Source: an uncultured Pseudomonadota bacterium
Lineage (GTDB): Bacteria > Myxococcota_A > Polyangia > HGW-17
DNA length: 13,048 bases
Direction of reading: 5' to 3'
NCBI GenBank assembly: GCA_938004375.1
Contig: CALKWH010000163.1
Coordinates: forward strand, 1-13,048
Under the pieces are notes generated by a model that searched no databases, was not told where the DNA came from, and was given only the letters and a program-made list of their open reading frames with translations. The position numbers and the translations under genes were made by a program. Shown here piece by piece: positions 5,701-11,545 of the stretch (its first letter is position 1; every line of letters starts with the position of its first letter).

Positions 5701-7263
5701 ATGGTGAACGTTCCCTCAACCGACATCGTCGTGGTCAGCGACCTGCACCTGGGCACGGGACTGCAACCCTCGGGCACCTTCTCCCGCCACGAGGAGTTTT
5801 TCTACGACGACGAATTTGCCGACTTCGTCCGTTTCCTGATCGCGCGGGCCCGGGAGCGCGGCCGTCCCATGAAGCTCGTGCTCAACGGGGACGTCATGGA
5901 CTATCTGGCCGTGCGCGAGCTTCCCGCAGCGGGGAAGGACCAGGAGCCGGAGTTCCAACTGAGTCGCAGCGAACTGAAGTTCGGGATGGGTTCGGCCGAG
6001 CCCAAGGCGGTGTGGAAGACGCGGGTGGTGCTGCACGGCCACGAGGTGTTCTTCCGGGCGCTCGCCGGGCTGCTCGCGGCCGGTCACGACCTGGTGTGGA
6101 TCCGCGGCAACCACGACCTGGAGCTGCACTGGCCGCAGGTCCGGGCGGAGCTCGAGGCCTGGTTCGCCCAGGCGGTGACCCGGACTATCGGCCAGGACTC
6201 CCGCGCAGCCGGCCTGCCCGGACGGCTGGAGTTCCACGAGTGGTTCTATCTCGAGCCCGGGCGCATCCTCATCGAGCACGGCAACCAGTACGACCCCACC
6301 AACGCCCTCGAGGCCCCATTGGCGCCACTTCTGCCCGAAGGGGCCTACGACACCTCCGAGCGCCTGCTCGATTATCCCGTGGGGAGCCTGTTCGCGCGCT
6401 TCGTCTACGCGCCGATTCGCGCCATCGACCCGTACCGGACCCATGTCATCTCGTTCGCCCAGTACCTCTCGGTCATCCGCGGCTACAACCTGCTGGACTT
6501 CCTGCGGACGCTCTACTTCAACTTCCCGTTCTTCCTGCGGGCGGTGCGCAACAGCACCAACTACGGGCGTCACGACCTCGACGAACTGCACCGGGCCCAG
6601 GAGGCCGCCCGCGACGCCTACGCCGCCACCCACGGACTGGACGCCGACGCTGCCCGCGCCCTCGACGCCCTGCGGAGCCGGCCCATGGGCCTCTCGTCAT
6701 ACCAGATTTTCATGGGCATGTTCCGCCCATTCGTCCGTCAGGTGGGCCTGTTCTCCGCGCTGGCCGTGCTGTCGGTGTTCGGCTGGATCGTGCTCTTCAA
6801 CACGCTCTTCACCCTGCTGCCGGACAGCATCTTCGGCCGCGCCTCCCTCATGGCGGTCCTGGCCGTGCTCACCGTGGTCGGCATCTTCTACGCCCTGACC
6901 AAGATCGGGAAATCCATCTCCACCTACACCGATCCCCTCGTCCCCGACACCCGGGAGAAAGCCCACGCTGCCGCCCGGGCCGCCGGCGCCCCGCTGGTGG
7001 TGATGGGCCACACCCACATGGCCGAGGTGGTGCGCTGGCCCGACGGCGTCACTTATCTGAACACGGGGACCTGGGTCCCCATGCCCGGCCCGTGGGATCA
7101 CCTTCAACCCCGGGCGCGCCAGTTCACCTTCGCCGACATCGATGAAGCTGGCGCCCGGCTCCAGCGCTGGAACCCTCAACTGGGACGCCCGGTCCCGCCG
7201 GTGATCCTGAGCGAGGAAGCCCCCAACACCATGGATCGTGTGATGGGCGGTGATTTCTTCTAG
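5701..7263 (+). CDS. Calcineurin-like metallophosphoesterase with membrane hairpin
   Basis: 520 residues. The full set of calcineurin-like phosphoesterase motifs is present in order: SDLHLG (D14, H16), NGDVMDY (D64), RGNHD (N137, H138), EHGN (H193) and GHTHM (H437, H439). A two-metal active site is therefore intact, and the protein should hydrolyse a phosphomonoester or phosphodiester; the substrate is not readable. The distance between the fourth and fifth motifs is unusually large (about 240 residues). It contains a helical region and two hydrophobic helices (about 348-370 and 379-402) joined by a short turn, which would anchor the enzyme to the inner membrane with both halves of the site on the same, presumably cytoplasmic, face. 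There is no signal peptide. Lipid-linked substrates, as for UDP-diacylglucosamine hydrolases, are one possibility, but the architecture differs. The ATG at 5701 has no ribosome site upstream. Confidence 0.87.
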   Translation: MVNVPSTDIVVVSDLHLGTGLQPSGTFSRHEEFFYDDEFADFVRFLIARARERGRPMKLVLNGDVMDYLAVRELPAAGKDQEPEFQLSRSELKFGMGSAEPKAVWKTRVVLHGHEVFFRALAGLLAAGHDLVWIRGNHDLELHWPQVRAELEAWFAQAVTRTIGQDSRAAGLPGRLEFHEWFYLEPGRILIEHGNQYDPTNALEAPLAPLLPEGAYDTSERLLDYPVGSLFARFVYAPIRAIDPYRTHVISFAQYLSVIRGYNLLDFLRTLYFNFPFFLRAVRNSTNYGRHDLDELHRAQEAARDAYAATHGLDADAARALDALRSRPMGLSSYQIFMGMFRPFVRQVGLFSALAVLSVFGWIVLFNTLFTLLPDSIFGRASLMAVLAVLTVVGIFYALTKIGKSISTYTDPLVPDTREKAHAAARAAGAPLVVMGHTHMAEVVRWPDGVTYLNTGTWVPMPGPWDHLQPRARQFTFADIDEAGARLQRWNPQLGRPVPPVILSEEAPNTMDRVMGGDFF

Positions 7264-7357
7264 CTAATCTTGTCTTTTTACTTGAATCTCTCCGGGTCCA
7301 TCTCCAAGTCCAAATCGAAATCGAAATCGAACCGGAGAGATACAAGACAAAAAAGCT
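7262..7357. repeat. Inverted repeat enclosing a hexamer array, locus 3
   Basis: A perfect 10-bp stem (ATCTCTCCGG at 7286-7295, CCGGAGAGAT at 7332-7341) continues outward imperfectly to AGCT on both sides (7262-7265, 7354-7357). The loop is made almost entirely of hexamers beginning TC (7297-7332: TCCATC, TCCAAG, TCCAAA, two TCGAAA, TCGAAC), and the stem's own TCCGGG (7291-7296) is in phase with them. It fills the gap between two convergent genes and could stop transcription from either side, but the T-run expected just after the stem is absent. It is therefore better described as a structured repeat than as a standard terminator. Confidence 0.72.
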
Positions 7358-7372
7358 AGACTGGTCGGCTCT

Positions 7373-8035
7373 TCAGGGGGTCGGGGCGGGGGCCGGCGCG
7401 GGGGCTGGCGCGGGGGCCGGCACGGGGGCGGCGGCTGGCATGTCCGCCGGCGCAGGAGCAGGAGCTGGGGCCGGCGCGTCGACCGGCATGTCCGTCGGGG
7501 CCGGGGCCGGCGCAGGTGCGGCGGCCGGCATATCCGCGGGTGCCGGCATGTCCGCAGGCGCCAGGGCTGGCGCGGAGGCCGGCGTCTCCGCGATGGGGAT
7601 GTCGTACTCCTTGGCCACCTTCGCCTGCAACTCCTGCAGGGTGCGCGTGTTGGTCTGGAACGCCTTCTCGACGACCTCGAGGCGGGCCTTTGCCTCGGCC
7701 ATCTTCTCGTTCTTGTAGAGGTCGACGACCTCGCTGTAACCCTGCTCCAGCTCCTTCAGACTACGTTCGAGTTGGGCCCTGACCTCGCCAAGCTTCGGCA
7801 GGACCGACAGACCGCCCGCTTCTTTGCTCTGGTTTTTGATCACTTTGATGGTATTTTCGAGCTGTTGGACGAACTGGGTGTTGTCCTTCTTGGCCGCGTC
7901 CAAGTCGGTGACAGCCCGGACCGCCACGCCGTGGATGGCCACGAGTTTGTTGTTCTGTGCCACGGCCTTGTGTTTTTCGGGTGTGCATGCAAATGGCAAT
8001 GCGAACGTTACGAAGAGAAGAAGCGCGTTCCGCAT
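7373..8035 (-). CDS. Small helical lipoprotein with Ala-Pro-rich tail
   Basis: 220 residues. The N-terminal hydrophobic stretch (MRNALLLFVTFALPFAC) ends in a lipobox-like LPFAC with C17 as the likely lipidated residue; Pro at -3 makes it non-canonical. Residues about 20-145 are predicted almost wholly helical (for example LENTIKVIKNQSKEAG, LERSLKELEQGYSEVVDLY). Residues 151-220 are a low-complexity Ala-Pro tail with four [AT]DMP interruptions, which could reach through the periplasm or into peptidoglycan. The start at 8035 is well supported by an AGGAGG site five bases upstream. A promoter (TTGGGA-17-TATGTT) lies in the 61-base gap shared with the divergent peptidase gene. The repetitive GC-rich coding DNA at 7376-7580 is prone to slippage, so tail length may vary between strains. 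Function unknown. Confidence 0.82.
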   Translation of the reverse strand: MRNALLLFVTFALPFACTPEKHKAVAQNNKLVAIHGVAVRAVTDLDAAKKDNTQFVQQLENTIKVIKNQSKEAGGLSVLPKLGEVRAQLERSLKELEQGYSEVVDLYKNEKMAEAKARLEVVEKAFQTNTRTLQELQAKVAKEYDIPIAETPASAPALAPADMPAPADMPAAAPAPAPAPTDMPVDAPAPAPAPAPADMPAAAPVPAPAPAPAPAPAPTP

Positions 8036-8056
8036 GGAGTCCTCCTGGTGGCCTGA

Positions 8057-8085
8057 AACATAGCACACCCGACATTTGTTCCCAA
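8057..8085 (-). promoter_or_regulatory. Sigma70-like promoter of the Ala-Pro lipoprotein
   Basis: On the minus strand a -35 TTGGGA (8085-8080) and a -10 TATGTT (8062-8057) are spaced by exactly 17 bp, four of six matches each. The predicted start is near 8050, giving a leader of about 15 nt that carries the AGGAGG ribosome site at 8046-8041. The element also overlaps the upstream region of the divergent peptidase gene. Confidence 0.58.
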
Positions 8086-8096
8086 CAGGTAAAACC

Positions 8097-8633
8097 ATGA
8101 CGCCGACCATCCTTCTCTGCCTGCTCTTCCTCGCGGCGCCGCCCAAGGGCCTGCCCCGGGAGCGCGCGCGGCAGGTCCCGCCGCCCGCCCGCGCCGAGGT
8201 GCCGGTGAACGTCGTGCACCTGCACTCGAAGGAGGTGCTGGTCGCACCCGCCGGCGGCCCGTTCCGCCCCGCCCCCGAAACGCTGTCCCGTTTCCTGCGC
8301 TGCCGCTTCTCGGACGGGGAGCGCGACATGGATCCGCGCCTGGCGGACCTGATGATGGCCGTCATCGCCGAGTTCCACCCGCGGGAGCTCTGGATCGTCA
8401 GCGGCTACCGCGCCCCGCGCTTCAACACGATGCTGCGCAAGCGCCTGGGGGAGGTGGCCCGCAACAGCCTGCACACCACCGGCCAGGCCCTGGACGTCAT
8501 CGTCCCCGAGACCCCGCTGGACCGGGTCTCCCGCTTCCTCCGGAAACTGCGACGCGGCGGCGTGGGCTACTACCCCGGTTCCGAGTTCGTCCACATGGAC
8601 GTCGGACCGGTGCGCTTCTGGGAGGGCAACTGA
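8097..8633 (+). CDS. MepK/YcbK-like zinc murein peptidase (DUF882, M15 family)
   Basis: 178 residues from the ATG at 8097; a TTG at 8076 is in frame but has no ribosome site. A short hydrophobic leader (MTPTILLCLLFLAAPP) suggests export to the periplasm. The C-terminal half carries the DUF882/peptidase M15 signature: IVSGYRAPRFN, VARNSLHTTGQALDV (zinc ligands H126 and D133), GGVGYYPGSEFVHMD (H166). E. coli MepK of this family is an endopeptidase that cleaves peptidoglycan cross-links, so a role in wall remodelling is the natural inference. The length is typical of the family and all expected zinc ligands are present. It is divergent from the Ala-Pro lipoprotein gene and overlaps the next gene by one base (TGATG), so the two are probably expressed together. 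Confidence 0.88.
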   Translation: MTPTILLCLLFLAAPPKGLPRERARQVPPPARAEVPVNVVHLHSKEVLVAPAGGPFRPAPETLSRFLRCRFSDGERDMDPRLADLMMAVIAEFHPRELWIVSGYRAPRFNTMLRKRLGEVARNSLHTTGQALDVIVPETPLDRVSRFLRKLRRGGVGYYPGSEFVHMDVGPVRFWEGN

Positions 8634-9265
8634 TGCGCACCCGCTGCGAGCTCTGGAGCGAGGAGCTCGTTTATCTCCAGGCGGCCCTCGTCGCCCGGGA
8701 GGGCACCGCCGGGCTCGCCGGCCCCATCCAACTGCTGCTCATGCGGCTGGAGACGCTCTTCGCGCGTCGTCGGGCGCTGCGCGTGCGGACCCTGGAGCGC
8801 GCCGCCCACCTGCAGGCGTTCCGGCAGGACGCCCACGCGGCCGTGGAGGCCCTCTGGCAGAAGGTCCAACTGCTTCACCGGCTCGAGGAACCCGTCGCAG
8901 ATGCCCTCGCGCCGCTCAAGGCCTGGGTCTCCGGCCCAGCCCGGACCATCCCCGGCGGAAGCGCGCTGGCCCGCCTCCTCGCCCAAATCGAAGGGATCTC
9001 GACCCACCCCGAGTGCTGCGAACTGATATACTTGCTGCAGGAGCTCCAGCTCGAGATCGAAATGGACGAGCGGGAGTCCCTGGAGGATCAACTTGCCGAG
9101 GAGGAGCTGGCCCTGGATGCCGAGGCCTTCGACCGGGAAGCTGCTGCCCAGGTGGCCGCCACCGTGCGTGCCCTATCCTCTTTGTTTTTCGCTCAACCCC
9201 GCCTGATCGGGAGCTATTTCCTCGGCGGCAAGCCGCCGTCCCCGAATTCCAGGGATTTCATCTGA
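8633..9265 (+). CDS. Conserved-looking hypothetical helical protein
   Basis: 210 residues, starting at an ATG that shares its A with the TGA of the peptidase gene (TGATG). That overlap is strong evidence for the start and for translational coupling. I do not recognise the family. There is no signal peptide or membrane helix. The protein is predicted almost entirely alpha-helical, with an Arg-rich helix (LETLFARRRALRVRTLERA, residues about 39-57), a mid-region cysteine pair in HPECCEL, and a strongly acidic helix (LEIEMDERESLEDQLAEEEL, about 138-157). The C-terminus is more polar (SYFLGGKPPSPNS). A cytoplasmic partner or regulator linked to the upstream wall peptidase is possible, but this rests on gene order only. 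Confidence 0.78.
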   Translation: MRTRCELWSEELVYLQAALVAREGTAGLAGPIQLLLMRLETLFARRRALRVRTLERAAHLQAFRQDAHAAVEALWQKVQLLHRLEEPVADALAPLKAWVSGPARTIPGGSALARLLAQIEGISTHPECCELIYLLQELQLEIEMDERESLEDQLAEEELALDAEAFDREAAAQVAATVRALSSLFFAQPRLIGSYFLGGKPPSPNSRDFI

Positions 9266-9304
9266 CCGCCGTACCCAGTTTCACGAATCCCACATTTCGG
9301 GCTG

Positions 9305-9883
9305 TCATGGGGGGACCGGGCCCCCAATGCGCCGGACCATCAGGACGTTGTCGTCGTACTCGGACAGACCGAACTCGGCCTCCTGCGCCTGGCGATCGAT
9401 GAGACCCTCAGGCTCGAAGCCGGCCTTGCGGTAGGCCGCGACGGCCCTCTCGTTGCGCGCCGAGGGCGAGATGATGAACGTCCCGATGCCGTACGTCGCA
9501 TGCAGGTGCCGGATGAGGGCCTCCAGCGCCCGGTGTCCGAACCCCCGCCCGCAGAACCGCTCACCCCGCATCCAGATGTCCAGCACCGCCCTGTCCTTTT
9601 GCCGATCCAACAGGTCGTAGCCGACCGTCCCCACTTCTTCTCCGTCGACGAGGACCAGGAAGACCCGGCCCGCGCCGTCCCCGGCGGCGGTGAAAAAGGA
9701 GTCTGGATATCCCTCGCAGAACTCCTCCCACGTCGGCACGGGGTGCTCCGGATAGGTCGGCGGTCCCATGACGCTGGCAGTGACGTCGGACCGGCAGAGC
9801 CACTCGTAGACCTTCTCTCGATCCCCTTGCCTGGCCGGTCGCAACACCACCCCTTCATGTTCGATTCGTCTTGCCATGGGCAT
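9305..9883 (-). CDS. GNAT-family N-acetyltransferase
   Basis: 192 residues. The GNAT fold is recognisable: an N-terminal strand VVLRPARQGDREKVYEW, central strands VFLVLVDGEEVGTVGYDLLD, and the acetyl-CoA pyrophosphate loop FCGRGFGHRALEAL (about 110-123; R/Q-x-x-G-x-G/A type). It ends with the conserved SARNERAVAAYRKAGFEPEG segment that closes the fold. The layout is closest to the RimJ/RimL-like and aminoglycoside-6'-type subfamilies, which acetylate protein N-termini or small amines. The acceptor cannot be read from sequence. The first of two close ATGs (9883 and 9877) is chosen because GGAG lies seven bases upstream of it. The gene is 51 bases after the TSUP permease gene on the same strand and is probably co-transcribed with it. 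Confidence 0.87.
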   Translation of the reverse strand: MPMARRIEHEGVVLRPARQGDREKVYEWLCRSDVTASVMGPPTYPEHPVPTWEEFCEGYPDSFFTAAGDGAGRVFLVLVDGEEVGTVGYDLLDRQKDRAVLDIWMRGERFCGRGFGHRALEALIRHLHATYGIGTFIISPSARNERAVAAYRKAGFEPEGLIDRQAQEAEFGLSEYDDNVLMVRRIGGPVPP

Positions 9884-9934
9884 TCCAATTCTCCATTTCC
9901 CCGGGCCCGACGGTGACCGGGCGGGGTCCGGACC

Positions 9935-10720
9935 TCAGACGAGACCGGAGCCCAGCAGGACGGCGACCAGCAGCAGGAGCGCGCCGGTGATTCGCGAGAC
10001 GAGCTGCATGGTGACCTTCTTCAGCAGCCGTTTGCCCAGCACCACGCCGACGAAGGCTGCCAGCGCGCCGGCCACGATGAGCCATCGCTCGCGGGCGCCC
10101 ACGGCATGGAAGGTACCACCGGTGAGCAAGGCCGCATAGACCGCCAGCCGCGAGAGATCCACGAGCAGGCCGATGACGGCGTTGGTGCCCACGAAGGCCT
10201 GGGCCGAGAGTCCGGACTTGGCCAGGAAGGCCGACCGAAGTGCCCCCTGGTGGCCGGACAGGCCGCCGAAAAAGCCCGAGAGCACCCCTCCCAAGGGCAG
10301 GAAGCGGCGGTCGAACTCGAGGCGGGTGAGCGCCGGGTGCAGCTCGAGGACGGCAAAGACCAGCATCAACGCGGCCATCACCAACTTGAGCGGGGTGATG
10401 ACGGCGGCGCGGCCCAGCCATTCGTACTGGACCAGGATCAGGTCGCTCGAGAGCCGGCCGAGCAGCCAGGCGCCCACCAGCGCCGCGCCGATGGCGGGAA
10501 GGCCGAACTTCAACACGACGTGACGATCGGCGAGCCGCCACAGCAGCGCACCCTTGAGCAGGCTGTTGGCCCCGTGAACCAGGGCGGTGGCCGCCACGGC
10601 CAGATCCAGAGGCAGGAAGAGGGCAAACGCCGGCAACAGCAGCGTGCCCAACCCAAAGCCGGAGAACATGGTGAGACCAGACGCAAACAACGCAACCAGA
10701 GAGACGATGACGTATTCCAT
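9935..10720 (-). CDS. TSUP (TauE/SafE) family membrane permease
   Basis: 261 residues, about the normal length for the TauE/SafE family, with roughly eight hydrophobic helices. The two internally repeated family motifs are visible: SGFGLGTLLLPAF (about 20-32) and LSGFFGGLSGHQGALRSAFL (147-166). Family members export sulfite, sulfoacetate or other organosulfur anions, or take up related anions across the inner membrane; the substrate here is unknown. No sulfur-metabolism gene is next to it, so context does not help. The ATG at 10720 has no Shine-Dalgarno sequence; a promoter-like -10 box lies six bases upstream, suggesting a leaderless transcript that continues into the GNAT gene. Confidence 0.88.
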   Translation of the reverse strand: MEYVIVSLVALFASGLTMFSGFGLGTLLLPAFALFLPLDLAVAATALVHGANSLLKGALLWRLADRHVVLKFGLPAIGAALVGAWLLGRLSSDLILVQYEWLGRAAVITPLKLVMAALMLVFAVLELHPALTRLEFDRRFLPLGGVLSGFFGGLSGHQGALRSAFLAKSGLSAQAFVGTNAVIGLLVDLSRLAVYAALLTGGTFHAVGARERWLIVAGALAAFVGVVLGKRLLKKVTMQLVSRITGALLLLVAVLLGSGLV

Positions 10721-10726
10721 ACTGAC

Positions 10727-10754
10727 TTTGTAGGTATTCTTCCCTGAGAGGCAA
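10727..10754 (-). promoter_or_regulatory. Candidate promoter of the TSUP-GNAT pair
   Basis: On the minus strand a -35 TTGCCT (10754-10749) and a -10 TACAAA (10732-10727) are spaced by 16 bp, four of six matches in each. Only six bases separate the -10 box from the ATG at 10720, so the predicted transcript starts at the start codon itself. Confidence 0.45.
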
Positions 10755-10807
10755 GGGGTTGAGGCATTTTTTGATGATTTTCATCGAATTCCCGTGTATC
10801 ACGGGGC

Positions 10808-10815
10808 GAAGGAGG
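10808..10815 (+). promoter_or_regulatory. Strong ribosome binding site deciding a GTG start
   Basis: GAAGGAGG lies six bases upstream of the GTG at 10822. The same reading frame is open further upstream to an ATG at 10759, but the residues there (including FIEFPCITGRRRWP) do not look like the family and the ribosome site lies inside that extension. The GTG is therefore the likely start of the esterase. Confidence 0.72.
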
Positions 10816-10821
10816 TGGCCG

Positions 10822-11451
10822 GTGGAATATGCGTATCTTCACGGTTTTTCGAGCGGACCCAAAGCGACCAAGGCCCTGGCGATGACGGAGGCTTTCGGCC
10901 GTCGGGGCTTGCGGCTCCACGTGCCGGACCTGAACGCCCCGGACTTCGCCCACCTCACGGTGTCCCGGTCGATGGCGAAGGTCGAGGAACTCACTTGCGA
11001 AGGCGGCCCCTGGTGCCTGGTGGGCAGCTCCATGGGCGGACTCACGGCGGCCTGGTTCGCCGCCCGCCACCCGGAGCGGGTGCATCGACTCCTGCTGCTA
11101 TGCCCGGCGTTCCACCTGGACCGCCTGTTCCATGAATCCCTGGGAGCCGAGGGCATCATCGAGTGGGAGGCCACCGGGTGGCACGAGTTCCTCGACGCGC
11201 TGCAGGAGCCGGTGCCGGTCCACTGGGAACTGTACCGCGATTTGGAACAATACGCCGGGCTGCCGCCGGTGAGCCACCCCACCCACGTCATCCACGGCAC
11301 CCTCGACGCCTCGGTCCCCATCGCCTTCTCCCGCCGCTTCGCCGACACCTCCTTGCTGGTAACGCTCCAGGAGATAGAGGACGATCACCGCATGTCCCGC
11401 TCCGCTGACCTGGTCTGCGAGGCGGCCCTCGACTTTTTCTCCCGGCCCTGA
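10822..11451 (+). CDS. YqiA-like alpha/beta-hydrolase esterase
   Basis: 209 residues from the GTG at 10822; E. coli YqiA (UPF0227) is slightly shorter. Visible alpha/beta-hydrolase landmarks: the N-terminal oxyanion-hole segment AYLHGFSSGPKATK, the nucleophile elbow GSSMGG (S70), the acid in HGTLDASVP (D162) and the catalytic histidine in EDDHRM (H189). The complete triad predicts an active cytoplasmic esterase or thioesterase; YqiA itself acts on short acyl esters in vitro and its physiological substrate is unknown. No signal peptide. The gene is transcribed away from the TSUP permease gene and is followed by an unrelated lipoprotein gene after 94 bases, so it is probably a single-gene unit. 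Confidence 0.87.
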   Translation: MEYAYLHGFSSGPKATKALAMTEAFGRRGLRLHVPDLNAPDFAHLTVSRSMAKVEELTCEGGPWCLVGSSMGGLTAAWFAARHPERVHRLLLLCPAFHLDRLFHESLGAEGIIEWEATGWHEFLDALQEPVPVHWELYRDLEQYAGLPPVSHPTHVIHGTLDASVPIAFSRRFADTSLLVTLQEIEDDHRMSRSADLVCEAALDFFSRP

Positions 11452-11509
11452 CCCTGTTCGCGGGTCGACCGTCCCCGGGGCCGGGCCCTGACGCCGGGCC
11501 GTCCGACTC

Positions 11510-11538
11510 TTGCCTTCTCTCCACTTTCGTGGAACACT
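11510..11538 (+). promoter_or_regulatory. Weak candidate promoter of the pseudo-protease lipoprotein
   Basis: TTGCCT (11510-11515), the same -35 as at the TSUP gene, is 17 bp from AACACT (11533-11538), which matches the -10 consensus at only three of six positions. Seven bases then separate it from the ATG at 11546. I list it because the spacing repeats that of three other genes here, not because the boxes are convincing alone. Confidence 0.28.
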
Positions 11539-11545
11539 GCCGGGC

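Noticed and set aside
6012..7145. 377-codon open frame inside the metallophosphoesterase
   Set aside because: It is a +2 shadow of a gene with complete metal-binding motifs. The product is Arg/Pro/Gly-rich and motif-free.
10759..10821. Longer N-terminus for the YqiA-like esterase from the ATG at 10759
   Set aside because: The strong GAAGGAGG site lies inside this extension and points to the GTG at 10822, where the family-like sequence begins.
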